A DNA stretch of 64,000 nt from Streptomyces sp. NBC_00433. GTDB taxonomy: Bacteria; Actinomycetota; Actinomycetes; Streptomycetales; Streptomycetaceae. Position numbers and translations under genes: made by a program. Shown here piece after piece: positions 19,549 to 28,968 of this stretch; position 1 is the first letter of the stretch; each line of letters starts with the position of its first letter. Below the pieces are notes generated by a model. The model made no database searches. It was not told the DNA's origin and saw only the letters and a program-made list of their open reading frames with translations. Where the stretch lies: the NCBI GenBank assembly GCA_036015235.1, contig CP107926.1:2856001-2920000 (forward strand), in the 5' to 3' direction.

Positions 19549-22500
19549 TCAGGTCGCGGCGGCGAAGAGGCGGAGGCGGTGGGCCAGGGCGGCCGCCTCA
19601 CCGCGGGTGGAGACGGTGAGCTTGGCCAGGATGTTGGAGACGTGCACGCTCGCCGTCTTGGGCGAGATGAACAGCTCCTCCGCGATCTGCCGGTTGGTGC
19701 GGCCGTCGGCGACGAGGCGCAGGACGTCCCGCTCGCGGGCGGTGAGGCCGAGGGAGTCGGCCGGGTCGACCGGGTCGGCGGGGGCCGCCGCGGCCGGGCC
19801 CGCGGGGGCGTCGAGCGGCAGCCGGGCGCGCTGCGCCAGCGCGGCGATGTCCGCCGCGAGGGGCTTCGCCCCGGCCGCAGAGGACACGTCGTGGGCCTGC
19901 GCGAGCAGGCAGCCCGCCGCGTCGCGGGCGTCGGGGCCGCGTGCGAGGAGTGCCTCGGCGTAGCGGTAGCGGACCGCGGCCAGCTCCGCGGGCCGCTCCT
20001 GCTCGGCGAAGGCGGCCTCCGCGGCGGCCCACAGCTCGGGTTCGTGCCGTCCCTCCGCGCGGGCCAGCTCGGCGTCGACGAGCAGGGCGTAGGCCTCGTG
20101 GAGCGGGGCGGGGCGGGGCAGTTCGCGGGCGGCGGTCCTGATCCGGTCGAGCACCTGGCCGCGGGCGGGGTCGCCGGTGAGCGGCCACGGCCCGTCGGCC
20201 TCGGCGGCGGCGCCGCGGGCGACGAGCGGCCAGGCGTAGCGGGCGGTGCCGTTGGGGAATCCGGCGTCGATGGCGGCGAGCAGGCGGCGCCGGGCCTCGT
20301 CGTAGCGCCCGTGGGCGACGGCGAGCCCGATGCCGAGGCCGCGCAGCGGGATCTGGTGCTGCGGCTGGGTGTCGTGGCGGAAGCCCTCAGCGGCCGAGGC
20401 GTGGTAGTTGACCGCGGCTTCGGTGTCGCCGACGGCCAGCGCCAGATAGCTCTGGTACATGTCCACGCTCGCGCACAGCAGCGGCCCTTCGACGGCCCGC
20501 CGGGCGGCGGTGAGCCGGTCCGCGGACTCCTCGTAGCGGCCGAGCATGAGCAGCGACTCGCCCTCGTTGGAGAGCAGCCACGCCCTGGTGGCGTTGACCA
20601 CCTGGTCGCCGATGAGCGCCAGGCCCTCGCCGCTGACGCGTACCGCCTCCGCGGAGCGGCCCGCGCCTTCCAGTACGGACGACAGGTTGCCGTAGGTGCG
20701 CGAGACGATCAGCGGGGCGCGCTGGTCGCTGACCAGCCGCCGCACCTCCTCGACCCCGGCGATGCCGCCGTCGATGTCGCCGCTGTCCGCCTGGAGCAGG
20801 CCAAGGGTGACGCGGGCGTGCAGCTCGATGTCGCGGGCGTCCGCGATCCTGGCCAGCTGGACCGCCTGCCCGGCGATGGCGATGCCCTCGGCGCCGGACT
20901 TGTGGACCATGATCCAGCCGGCGATCATCGCCAGCACCTCGGCATGCGTGGCGGACGGCGGCAGGCCGCGTACCAGCTCGCGGGCCCTGGCCAGCTCCTC
21001 CCAGCCGTCGCCGCGGCCGAGCACCTCCATGACCCTGGAGCGCTGCGCCCAGAACCAGGCGGCCCGCAGCGGGTCGGCGCTGCCGCTGCGCTCCATCAGC
21101 CGCAGCGCCCGCTTGGCCATGGTGTAGGCACGCTCGCGCTCGCCGCTGAGCCGGGCGGCGACGGTCAGCTCGGCGAGCAGGTCGACCAGGTCGAGCGGGG
21201 TGCCGGGGGCGCAGTCGCAGGGCGGATAGGCCTCGGTGTAGTCGGCGGGCCGCAGGCCGGCCCGGATGTTCTCGGGGACGTCGTCCCACAGTTCGAGTGC
21301 GCGCTCCAGCAACTGGTACTGCTCGGCGTAGGCATGCCGGTGCCTGGCCTCGACGGCGGCGCTGAGCACGGCGGGCAGCGCCCTGGCCGGGTCGTGCGCG
21401 GCGTACCAGAAGCTCGCCAGCCTGGCGGCCCGCTCGTCGGCCGGGACCAGCGCGGGGTCGGCCTCGACGGCCTCGGCATACCGCCGGTTGATACGGCTGC
21501 GCTCGCCCGGCAGCAGGTCGTCGCCGACCGCCTCGCGGACCAGCGAGTGCCGGAAGCGGTAGCCCTCGCCGCTGTCGGTCGGCAGCAGGAGGTTGGCGCC
21601 GACCGCGACCCGCAGCGCCGCCAGCAGGTCGTCCTCCGACAGCCCGGTGATGGCCTCAAGCAGGCGGTAGTCGACGCTGTTGCCGCCCTCGGCGACGAAC
21701 TTCGCCACCCGCTGGGCGTCCTCGGACAGCGCCTCGACCCGCACCAGCAGCAGGTCGCGCAGCGAGTCGCTGAGCCCGGTCGCGCACCCGCGGCGCAGGC
21801 TGCAGGCCAGCTCCTCGACGAAGAAGGGATTGCCGTCGGAGCGCGCGAAGACCTGGTCGAGCACCAAGTCGTCCGGCTCGCCGGACATGATCGACGCCAG
21901 CTGGCTGCGGACCTCGGCGCGGCTGAAGCGCGACAGCTCGAAGCGCTCGACCCGGCGCAGCCGCTCGGTCTCCGCGAGGAAGGGCCGCAGCGGGTGCCTG
22001 CGGTGGATGTCGTCGGCGCGGTAGGTGGCCGCGATCAGCACGCGGCAGCGCTGGAGCGAGCGGAAGAGGTACGCGAGCAGCTCGCGGGTGGACCGGTCGG
22101 CCCAGTGCAGGTCCTCCACGACGACCACGATCGTACGGTCGGTGCCGAGCCGCTCCAGCAGGCGGGCGGTCAGCTCGAACAGCCTGACCCGGCCGTCCTC
22201 GTCGTTCGGCTCCCTGCGCGCGCCGTCCGTGCCCGCGAGCTCCGGCAGCAGCCGGGCCAGCTCGGCCTGCTGGCCGGCCGCGGCGGCCGTCAGCTCCGGG
22301 CCCAGGGTGCGGTACAGGTCGCGCAGCACAGCGGAGACCGGTGCGAAGGGGAGGCCGTCCGCACCGATCTCCACGCAGCCGCCGACAGCGGTCACCGCGC
22401 CCGCGGCGCGGGCAGCCGCCACGAACTCCTCGGTCAGCCGGGTCTTGCCGACCCCGGCCTCGCCGCCGATCAGCACCGCCTGCGACTCGCCCCCGTCCGC

Positions 22501-22590
22501 GTCGGCCAGCACCGAGGCAAGCCGTGCCAGCTCGGCGTCTCGGCCGATGAAGACGGGGCTGAGTGACTGGGTCTGCACGCTTCCGAGCAT
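19549..22590 (-). CDS. Large ATP-binding LuxR-family (LAL) regulator
   Basis: A 1,013-residue transcription regulator. It has an N-terminal AAA/STAND ATPase with Walker A IGGEAGVGKTRL (residues 41-52) and Walker B VVVVEDLHWAD. A long helical TPR-like middle follows, then a C-terminal LuxR/GerE helix-turn-helix, LTARERDVLRLVADGRTNRQIAEELF, ending near the C-terminus. ATG at 22590 was chosen because GAGG lies 6 nt upstream and the AAA domain begins at once; longer in-frame extensions lack a good ribosome binding site. LAL proteins such as MalT and PikD respond to small ligands and control catabolic or secondary-metabolite genes. The adjacent convergent sugar dehydrogenase and upstream small gene give no clear target. 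Confidence 0.92.
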   Translation of the reverse strand: MLGSVQTQSLSPVFIGRDAELARLASVLADADGGESQAVLIGGEAGVGKTRLTEEFVAAARAAGAVTAVGGCVEIGADGLPFAPVSAVLRDLYRTLGPELTAAAAGQQAELARLLPELAGTDGARREPNDEDGRVRLFELTARLLERLGTDRTIVVVVEDLHWADRSTRELLAYLFRSLQRCRVLIAATYRADDIHRRHPLRPFLAETERLRRVERFELSRFSRAEVRSQLASIMSGEPDDLVLDQVFARSDGNPFFVEELACSLRRGCATGLSDSLRDLLLVRVEALSEDAQRVAKFVAEGGNSVDYRLLEAITGLSEDDLLAALRVAVGANLLLPTDSGEGYRFRHSLVREAVGDDLLPGERSRINRRYAEAVEADPALVPADERAARLASFWYAAHDPARALPAVLSAAVEARHRHAYAEQYQLLERALELWDDVPENIRAGLRPADYTEAYPPCDCAPGTPLDLVDLLAELTVAARLSGERERAYTMAKRALRLMERSGSADPLRAAWFWAQRSRVMEVLGRGDGWEELARARELVRGLPPSATHAEVLAMIAGWIMVHKSGAEGIAIAGQAVQLARIADARDIELHARVTLGLLQADSGDIDGGIAGVEEVRRLVSDQRAPLIVSRTYGNLSSVLEGAGRSAEAVRVSGEGLALIGDQVVNATRAWLLSNEGESLLMLGRYEESADRLTAARRAVEGPLLCASVDMYQSYLALAVGDTEAAVNYHASAAEGFRHDTQPQHQIPLRGLGIGLAVAHGRYDEARRRLLAAIDAGFPNGTARYAWPLVARGAAAEADGPWPLTGDPARGQVLDRIRTAARELPRPAPLHEAYALLVDAELARAEGRHEPELWAAAEAAFAEQERPAELAAVRYRYAEALLARGPDARDAAGCLLAQAHDVSSAAGAKPLAADIAALAQRARLPLDAPAGPAAAAPADPVDPADSLGLTARERDVLRLVADGRTNRQIAEELFISPKTASVHVSNILAKLTVSTRGEAAALAHRLRLFAAAT

Positions 22591-22682
22591 TTCACGCCTC
22601 ATACCTGATGCGACACCGGTTACTCCGCGCTCCGTGCCCTGCGGGGCGGCGGCCCTGGGCGGGGCCGCCACCACCTCGGCGG

Positions 22683-22898
22683 TCATGCCGCGCTGTGCCG
22701 GTGCAGGGCGTGCCCCCTGGTGCGGGCGGGACTCTCCGTCACCTCGCCGTCGGTGCGTACCGCCGATCTGGCGGTGGAGCGGCGAGCCGCCGCGCGCCGC
22801 TCGGCCCGCGCCGCCTTGGCCTGCTGCGCCAGCCGCCATTCGTCGGCCGTGCGCTGGAGTTCGTCCCTGCGGGCCTGCTGCAGTTCGTACCCGAACAT
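22683..22898 (-). CDS. Small Arg/Ala-rich hypothetical protein
   Basis: A 71-residue basic protein starting MFGYELQQARRDELQRTADE, predicted as one long helix followed by an Arg-rich tail. The support is AGGAG 6 nt before the ATG and the same strand as the LAL regulator, 92 nt upstream of it, so the two may be co-transcribed. It has no cysteine or membrane segment. The charge pattern suggests nucleic-acid or membrane-surface binding, which is a guess. I know no named family. Confidence 0.65.
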   Translation of the reverse strand: MFGYELQQARRDELQRTADEWRLAQQAKAARAERRAAARRSTARSAVRTDGEVTESPARTRGHALHRHSAA

Positions 22899-23226
22899 CG
22901 TTCTCTCCTGGTGTCTGGTGACGTTCTTTCCGATGCACTTAGCTTCGTCTCCCAGACCCCCTCGCCACATCGGGCACCTTCCCGAACTTGCCGCCGCGCG
23001 GTGCTTAGGGAGGAGGCCTCGCGGCCTCGGAGCGCCTTAGGCTGCGCCGCTGAAGGGGGTGCCGCCCAAGGCGGGTCGGCGGACGCCGCTCCGTCGTGGC
23101 TGGTCGCGCGGATAGCCGCGCGCCTAAGGCGGTGAGGCGGGCGTCCGCCTGCCGCTGGAGGTGCGAGGTGGCAGAATCAAGTCGGGCCAGGCGCGGGGGA
23201 ATCGGCGGCCCGCCGGGAGGGGACTC
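22899..23226. other. 328-nt divergent promoter gap
   Basis: No supported gene. It separates the small Arg-rich gene (minus) from the kinase gene (plus), so it must carry two promoters. CGCCTTAGGC at 23033-23042 is complementary to GCCTAAGGCG at 23122-23131, which allows a long-range hairpin. Several GAGGCC/GGCCTC pairs lie inside. Confidence 0.45.
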
Positions 23227-24807
23227 GTGGAGAGCGGGCTGTACATCGGGCCGGACGGGGCGCCGGATCGGTACCGCCTGCTGCGGTCCATCGGGCGGGG
23301 TGGCGAGGCCGTGCTGTATCTCGCCGAGCTGGAGCTGGGCGGGGCGACCGAGCCGGTCGTGGTCAAGATGCTCGACGCCCAGCAGACCCTGGCGCCCGAC
23401 CTCTTCGCGCGGGTCAGCGCGAAGTGGCGCGAGCAGGCCGAACTGCTGCGCTTCGTGCACCGGCCGGGCGTCGTCGGCATCAGGGAGCACTTCGAGGGGC
23501 CGTCCGCGCATCCGGGCGGGCGGTTGCCGGCCAGCGGCGGGCGGGCGCTGTATCTGGTGATGAACCATGTGCGGGGCCTCGACCTGCGCGACTGGCGGGC
23601 CGAGCGCACCCTGGAGGCCGCCGAGGAGCGCCGCGAGGCGGTGCGGTGCCTGGAGCAGCTGGCCGAGGTGCTCGACTGGCTGCACAGCGGTGCGGCCACG
23701 CCCTCGGGCCGCCGGGTGGTGCACGGCGACCTGTCGCCGGGCAATGTGATGGTCGACGGGCACGGCCAGGCGACGCTGGTGGACTTCGGGCTGAGCAAGC
23801 TGGCCGCCGACCACCGGACGGCCGAGGTGTGGTTCACGCCGGGTTTCGCGGCGCCCGAGGTCTTCGACGGGACCAGGACCCCGGCCACCGACCGCTACGC
23901 CTTCGGCGCGATCGCGTACTTCCTGCTCAGCGGCGATGCCCCGGCGCCGGTGCCGGAGACGCTGCGGGCGGCGCTGCTCGCGCTGCCGGCGCTCGCCGGG
24001 CTCGACGCGGGGCGGGCGGCCCGGGTGGCGTCGATCTTCGCCGCGGACCCGGACGCGCGGCCTGCCTCGCTGACCGGCTGGGTGCGCGAGCTGCGCTCGT
24101 ACGTGGTGTCGGCGACCCGCCCGGAGCGGCCGCCCGCGCCCTTGCCACCGCCGCCCGTGCACGCGCCGCAGCCGGTGTTCCGTACGCCCGTGCCCGTCGT
24201 CGGGGCGCCGCCGGCCAGGCGGCCGGGGCGTACGGCTCGGGTCGTCCTGGCGGTGCTGGTGGCCGCGGCCCTGGTCGGGGGCGGCGCCGTCGCGGGGGCG
24301 GCGCTGTCAGGCGGGGACAAGGGCGGCTCCGCCGCGCAGGACTCCCCCGGCGGGCCGTCCGCGCACAGTCCGACGACCGGGCCGACCCGTACGGGTGACG
24401 GCACGGCCGCCTCGCCCGCCGGCGGAAAGTCGCTGACCGACCTCACGCCGACCGACGAGAGCCTGTTCACCCTGGAGAGCGGCACCGCGGCCGTCAACGG
24501 GGTGCGGTACAAGGACGTGCTGCGCACCTCGGACTGCTACGGCGGCTACGTCGAGTACAACCTCGGGAAGTCCTACGCGAAGCTCACCACGGTGATCGGC
24601 CTGGACGACAACAGCCCGAACGCCGGGATGACCTTCACGGTGCTCGCGGACGGCAAGCGGATCTTCCACGACCGGGCCGTCGTCGGCCCGCCCTTTCACC
24701 CGGTCTTCGACGTCTCCGGGGTGCTGCGGCTGCGCATCGAGTGGGGTCCTGACTCCGATTCGGCCTGCGGCATCGGGGTCCTGGCGGATCCGACGCTGAC
24801 CTCCTGA
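23227..24807 (+). CDS. Receptor-like Ser/Thr protein kinase with extracellular NPCBM-like domain
   Basis: A 526-residue membrane kinase. The cytoplasmic kinase domain (about residues 15-290) has a glycine loop GRGGEAVLYL and the lysine in VVVKMLD. The catalytic loop is HGDLSPGN, where HGD replaces HRD, and the metal motif is DFGLSKL. All catalytic residues are kept. A Pro-rich linker leads to one membrane helix (TARVVLAVLVAAALVGGGAV, about 337-356) and an extracellular Thr/Gly linker. The C-terminal domain of about 120 residues resembles NPCBM carbohydrate-binding modules (LESGTAAVNGVRY, YVEYNLGKSYAKL, CGIGVLADPTL). This suggests a cell-wall or sugar sensor. GTG at 23227 follows GGAGGGG. Its 3' end overlaps the convergent MMPL gene by 112 nt. 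Confidence 0.88.
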   Translation: MESGLYIGPDGAPDRYRLLRSIGRGGEAVLYLAELELGGATEPVVVKMLDAQQTLAPDLFARVSAKWREQAELLRFVHRPGVVGIREHFEGPSAHPGGRLPASGGRALYLVMNHVRGLDLRDWRAERTLEAAEERREAVRCLEQLAEVLDWLHSGAATPSGRRVVHGDLSPGNVMVDGHGQATLVDFGLSKLAADHRTAEVWFTPGFAAPEVFDGTRTPATDRYAFGAIAYFLLSGDAPAPVPETLRAALLALPALAGLDAGRAARVASIFAADPDARPASLTGWVRELRSYVVSATRPERPPAPLPPPPVHAPQPVFRTPVPVVGAPPARRPGRTARVVLAVLVAAALVGGGAVAGAALSGGDKGGSAAQDSPGGPSAHSPTTGPTRTGDGTAASPAGGKSLTDLTPTDESLFTLESGTAAVNGVRYKDVLRTSDCYGGYVEYNLGKSYAKLTTVIGLDDNSPNAGMTFTVLADGKRIFHDRAVVGPPFHPVFDVSGVLRLRIEWGPDSDSACGIGVLADPTLTS

Positions 24808-27026
24808 CCGTCGAACCGGCCGTCGAACCGATCGCCGGACTGAGGTTCGCCGAGCGCGATCCGCACCGGTACGGGCACGGGGTGGGCGGCGGCCGGCGCC
24901 TCGATGCTGATACGCGGCAGGCGGCGGTCCAGCCAGCCGGGCAGCCACCAGTTGGCGTCGCCCAGCACATGCATCAGCGCGGGCACCAGCAGCGTACGCA
25001 GCACGAAGGCGTCCAGGGCCACGGCGGCGGCCAGGCCGATGCCGAACATCGCTATCACCCGGTCGCCGCTGAGCACGAAGGCCAGGAAGACCGCGATCAT
25101 GATCACCGCGGCCGAGGTGATCACCCGGCTGGTCTCGGCGAGGCCGACCCTGACCGCCCGGCAGTTGTCGCGGGTCTCGCGCCACTCCTCGTACATCCTG
25201 CTGACCAGGAAGACCTGGTAGTCCATGGACAGCCCGAAGAGCACCGAGACCATGATCACCGGCAGGAAGGGCTCGATCGGGCCCGCTCTGCCCAGGCCCA
25301 GCCATTCGCTGCCCCAGCCCCACTGGAAGATCGTGGTCACGACGCCGAAGGAGGAGGCGACCGCGGCGATGTTCATCACCGCGGCCTTGACGGGGATGCC
25401 GATCGAGCGGAAGGCGACGAGCAGCAGGACGCAGCCCAGGCCGACGACGCTGCCGACGAAGAGCGGGAGCTTGCCGATCACGACGGCGGCGAAGTCGTCG
25501 TAGCTGGCGGTGGGGCCGCCGACGTAGACCTTGAGCGCGCCGCCCTTCTCGGCCGCGGGCAGCACCTCGTGCCGCAGCCGGTCGACCAGTTGCGAGGTGT
25601 CGCGGGACTGCGGGGCGCTGTCGGGGACGACGGTGATCACACCGGTGCCGCCGGACAGCTCGACGGGGCTGACCGCGGCCACGCCCGGGGTGTCCCGCAG
25701 GATGCCGGGCAGGTGGTCGAGGGCGAGCCGGGACTGGGCGCCGTCGGTGGTGGCGACCAGGGTGAGCGGGCCGTTGGTACCGGGCCCGAAGCCGTCGGCG
25801 AGCAGGTCGTAGGCCTGCCGGGTGGTGGCCTTGGCGGGGCCGTTGCCCTGGTCCGAGGTGCCCAGGTGCAGGGTGAAGGTGGGCAGCGCCAGCACGATCA
25901 TCACCACGGCGGCCAGGCAGCCCAGCAGCTTGGGGTGCCGTTCGACGAAGGCCGACCAGCGGGCGGCGAGCCCGGCGGGCTGCTCGGGCCGCGGGCCGTG
26001 CTCGGCCAGCGCGCGGCGTTCGCGGCGGCTGAGCGCCCGCGGGCCGATCAGCGCGAGCAGGGCCGGGAGCAGCGTGATGGAGGCCGCCACGGTGAGCAGT
26101 ACGGTCAGCGCGGCGGCGACCGCGACACCGTTGAGGAAGCTCAGGTGCAGGATCAGCATGCCGAGCAGCGCCACGCAGACCGTGCCGCCGGCGAAGACCA
26201 CCGCACGCCCGGTGGTGACCACCGCCTCCTGCGCGGCCTCGACGACGCTCAGGCCGCGTTTGAGGCCTCTGCGGTGGCGGCTGACGATGAAGAGGGCGTA
26301 GTCGATGCCGACGCCGAGCCCGATCAGCATGCCCAGCATGGGGGCGAAGTCGGCCACCGTCATGGCGTGGCCGAGCAGCACGATCGCCATGTACGCCGTC
26401 CCGCAGCCGACCAGTGCGGTCGCGATGGGCAGCAGCATGGCGGCGAAGGAGCCGAAGGCGATCAGCAGGACGACCGCGGCCACTGCCACGCCGACGATCT
26501 CGCTGAGGTGGGCGCCTGCGCTCTCGGTGCTGCCGACCGCCTGCCCGCCCAGTTCGACCTGGAGGTCGCCGCTCCGGGCCGCCTTGGCGGTGTCCACCAG
26601 GGCCTGGGCCTGCGCGACGGGAATGCTGTCGGCGTCCTGGGCGTAGCCGACCGTGGCGTAGGCGGTGTGCCCGTCGGGGCTGATCTGTGCCGCGCCCGCG
26701 GGGGCGTAGGGGCTGTCGACGGAGGCGACGCCGGGCAGGTGCCGGGCCTGGTCGAGGACCTTGGCCATGGTCTGCTCGACGGCGGCGGCGCGTACCGTGC
26801 CGTGGCCGGTGTGCCAGACGATGGTGTCGGTGTCGCCCGCCTGGTCGGGGAAGGACTCCCGCAGCAGGGTGCTGGCGTGTCCCGACTCGGTGCCGGGGGC
26901 CTCGTAGTGCCGGGAATATGCCGAGCCGGCGGCGCCTGCGGCCGCGGTCAGGCCGACCAGCACGGCGATCCACAGGAGCACGGCGGTGATGCGGTGGTGC
27001 AGACACCACCGTGCGAGTGCGGCCAT
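24696..27026 (-). CDS. MMPL-family RND transporter
   Basis: A 776-residue membrane transporter of the RND/MMPL type, likely exporting lipids or hydrophobic compounds by proton motive force. The N-terminal helix RITAVLLWIAVLVGLTAAAG and a large extracytoplasmic loop are followed by a helix bundle with GLGVGIDYALFIVSRHRR. A second half has the same layout, including FGLSMDYQVFLVSRM. The duplicated GxxxDY motifs are the proton-relay Asp-Tyr pairs of MMPL proteins. ATG at 27026 has AGGAG 10 nt upstream. The last 37 codons overlap the 3' end of the convergent kinase gene; the tail is polar and probably cytosolic. Substrate is unknown. The upstream gap is AT-rich for this genome and may hold the promoter. 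Confidence 0.92.
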   Translation of the reverse strand: MAALARWCLHHRITAVLLWIAVLVGLTAAAGAAGSAYSRHYEAPGTESGHASTLLRESFPDQAGDTDTIVWHTGHGTVRAAAVEQTMAKVLDQARHLPGVASVDSPYAPAGAAQISPDGHTAYATVGYAQDADSIPVAQAQALVDTAKAARSGDLQVELGGQAVGSTESAGAHLSEIVGVAVAAVVLLIAFGSFAAMLLPIATALVGCGTAYMAIVLLGHAMTVADFAPMLGMLIGLGVGIDYALFIVSRHRRGLKRGLSVVEAAQEAVVTTGRAVVFAGGTVCVALLGMLILHLSFLNGVAVAAALTVLLTVAASITLLPALLALIGPRALSRRERRALAEHGPRPEQPAGLAARWSAFVERHPKLLGCLAAVVMIVLALPTFTLHLGTSDQGNGPAKATTRQAYDLLADGFGPGTNGPLTLVATTDGAQSRLALDHLPGILRDTPGVAAVSPVELSGGTGVITVVPDSAPQSRDTSQLVDRLRHEVLPAAEKGGALKVYVGGPTASYDDFAAVVIGKLPLFVGSVVGLGCVLLLVAFRSIGIPVKAAVMNIAAVASSFGVVTTIFQWGWGSEWLGLGRAGPIEPFLPVIMVSVLFGLSMDYQVFLVSRMYEEWRETRDNCRAVRVGLAETSRVITSAAVIMIAVFLAFVLSGDRVIAMFGIGLAAAVALDAFVLRTLLVPALMHVLGDANWWLPGWLDRRLPRISIEAPAAAHPVPVPVRIALGEPQSGDRFDGRFDGQEVSVGSARTPMPQAESESGPHSMRSRSTPETSKTG

Positions 27027-27116
27027 GAACCAGCTGCTCCTGTGTGCTTGACGTTCGACCTACTGTCGCAGGAGAAAAAGATCCTTTGGGACTATCGTGC
27101 CCTTCCTCACAAGGGG

Positions 27117-27155
27117 TAAAAAAGAGATAAGGACGACACCCCCGAGTGGGGGTGC
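27117..27155 (-). terminator. Terminator after gatB
   Basis: Minus-strand hairpin CACCCCC/GGGGGTG with a 4-nt loop (27138-27155), followed about 11 nt later by a run of seven T residues at about 27118-27124. It lies 51 nt beyond the gatB stop and upstream of the MMPL gene. Confidence 0.65.
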
Positions 27156-27205
27156 CGCCCTTCAACTCGCCGCTGCAAGGCGCCGGTGAGGCCGCTGGAA
27201 AAGGC

Positions 27206-28714
27206 TCAGCCCTGGACGCCGAGCTTCTCCAGGACCAGCTCGCGTACCCGCTTGGCGTCGGCCTGGCCGCGCGTGGCCTTCATCACCGCGCCGATCAGCG
27301 CCCCGGCCGCCGCCAGGTTGCCGCCGCGGATCTTGTCGGCGATCGCCGCGTTCGCCGCGATGGCCTCGTCCACTGCCGCGCCGAGCGCGCCGTCGTCGGA
27401 GACGACCTTCAGGCCGCGCCTGTCGACCACCTCGTCGGGGCCGCCCTCGCCGGCCAGCACGCCCTCGATGACCTGGCGGGCCAGCTTGTCGTTCAGGTCC
27501 CCGGCCGCGACCAGCGCCGAGACCCGGGCGACCTGCGCCGGGGTGATCGGCACCGCAGCCAGCTCGGCGCCGGTCTCGTTGGCGTGCCTGGCCAGCTCGC
27601 CCATCCACCACTTGCGGGCCGACGCGGCGTCCGCGCCCTCCGCCATGGTGGCCAGGATCAGGTCGAGCGCCCCCGCGTTGAGCACCGACTGCATCTCGTG
27701 GTCGGCGATGCCCCAGTCCTCCTGCAGCCGCTTGCGGCGCAGCCGCGGCAGCTCGGGAAGCCCGCCGCGCAGCTCCTCGACCCACTCGCGGGCCGGGGCG
27801 ACCGGCACGAGGTCGGGCTCGGGGAAGTAGCGGTAGTCCTCCGCCTCCTCCTTGATACGCCCGGAGGTGGTCGACCCGTCCTCCTCGTGGAAGTGCCGGG
27901 TCTCCTGCACGATCGTGCCGCCGGAGGAGAGCACCGCGGCGTGCCGCTGGATCTCGAACCTGGCGGCCCGCTCGACGCTGCGCAGCGAGTTGACGTTCTT
28001 GGTCTCGCTGCGGGTGCCGAACTTCTCCCGGCCCAGCGGGCGCAGCGACAGGTTGACGTCGCAGCGCATCTGGCCCATCTCCATCCGGGCCTCTGACACC
28101 CCCAGCGCCTTGATCAGCTCGCGCAGCTCGGCGACGTAGGCCTTGGCGACCTCGGGGGCCCGCTCGCCCGCGCCCTCGATCGGCTTGGTGACGATCTCGA
28201 TGAGCGGGATACCGGCCCGGTTGTAGTCGAGCAGCGAGTGCGAGGCGCCGTGGATACGGCCCGTCGCGCCGCCGACGTGGGTGGACTTGCCGGTGTCCTC
28301 CTCCATGTGGGCGCGCTCGATCTGCACCCGGAAGACCTCGCCGTCCTCCAGCTGGACGTCCAGATAGCCGTTGTAGGCGATCGGCTCGTCGTACTGCGAG
28401 GTCTGGAAGTTCTTCGGCATGTCCGGGTAGAAGTAGTTCTTCCGCGCGAAGCGGCACCACTGCGCGATCTCGCAGTTCAGCGCGAGGCCGATCTTGATCG
28501 CGGACTCCACGCCGATCGCGTTGACCACCGGCAGCGAACCGGGCAGGCCGAGGCAGGTGGGGCAGGTCTGCGAGTTGGGCTCGGCGCCCAGCTCGGTGGA
28601 GCAGCCGCAGAACATCTTCGTCCTCGTGCCCAGCTCGACATGGACCTCAAGGCCCATCACCGGGTCGTAGGACGCGAGCGCGTCCTCGTAGGACAGCAGA
28701 TCCGTGACGGTCAC
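27206..28714 (-). CDS. gatB: Asp-tRNA(Asn)/Glu-tRNA(Gln) amidotransferase subunit B
   Basis: The tRNA-binding kinase/amidation subunit of GatCAB, which converts misacylated Glu-tRNA(Gln) or Asp-tRNA(Asn) into the correct amide form. The 502-residue product has [18 protein letters not shown], the zinc-type CPTCLGLPG motif and [11 protein letters not shown]-like [16 protein letters not shown]-terminal YqeY-like helical tail follows. GTG at 28714 was chosen because the protein then begins [23 protein letters not shown] lies about 10 nt upstream. It is the last gene of a gatC-gatA-small gene-gatB operon and ends in a T-run terminator. Confidence 0.97.
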   Translation of the reverse strand: MTVTDLLSYEDALASYDPVMGLEVHVELGTRTKMFCGCSTELGAEPNSQTCPTCLGLPGSLPVVNAIGVESAIKIGLALNCEIAQWCRFARKNYFYPDMPKNFQTSQYDEPIAYNGYLDVQLEDGEVFRVQIERAHMEEDTGKSTHVGGATGRIHGASHSLLDYNRAGIPLIEIVTKPIEGAGERAPEVAKAYVAELRELIKALGVSEARMEMGQMRCDVNLSLRPLGREKFGTRSETKNVNSLRSVERAARFEIQRHAAVLSSGGTIVQETRHFHEEDGSTTSGRIKEEAEDYRYFPEPDLVPVAPAREWVEELRGGLPELPRLRRKRLQEDWGIADHEMQSVLNAGALDLILATMAEGADAASARKWWMGELARHANETGAELAAVPITPAQVARVSALVAAGDLNDKLARQVIEGVLAGEGGPDEVVDRRGLKVVSDDGALGAAVDEAIAANAAIADKIRGGNLAAAGALIGAVMKATRGQADAKRVRELVLEKLGVQG

Positions 28715-28737
28715 AGTCGTTTCTTCCTCCCGCCCTG

Positions 28738-28968
28738 TCAGTCCGTCAGGGGGTTGTCGTCGCGGTCGCGCAGCTCGCGGACCAGCAGGGCCACCCCGGT
28801 GGCCACCGCGGCCACCCGGATCAGGCCGTCGATCAGCTGAAGGTTGTCGTGCTCGCCCCGCGCGTTGCGCACCTTCTTGACGTTGCTGAACGCGGCGAAA
28901 AGCGTGCTCCCGATGGCCAGGTACGTACCGGCCTTGCCCTTCTTCTTGCTCTTGTCCTTGGTGCTCAC
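28738..28968 (-). CDS. Small membrane protein of the gat operon
   Basis: A 76-residue protein: a Lys-rich N-terminus ([13 protein letters not shown]), one weak hydrophobic segment ([16 protein letters not shown]), a charged middle, and a second hydrophobic segment ([15 protein letters not shown]) before an acidic tail. Its GTG overlaps the gatA stop by four bases (GTGA), so translation is coupled. A gene at the same place is found between gatA and gatB in other Streptomyces. No function is known; it may be unrelated to tRNA amidation. Confidence 0.85.
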   Translation of the reverse strand: MSTKDKSKKKGKAGTYLAIGSTLFAAFSNVKKVRNARGEHDNLQLIDGLIRVAAVATGVALLVRELRDRDDNPLTD

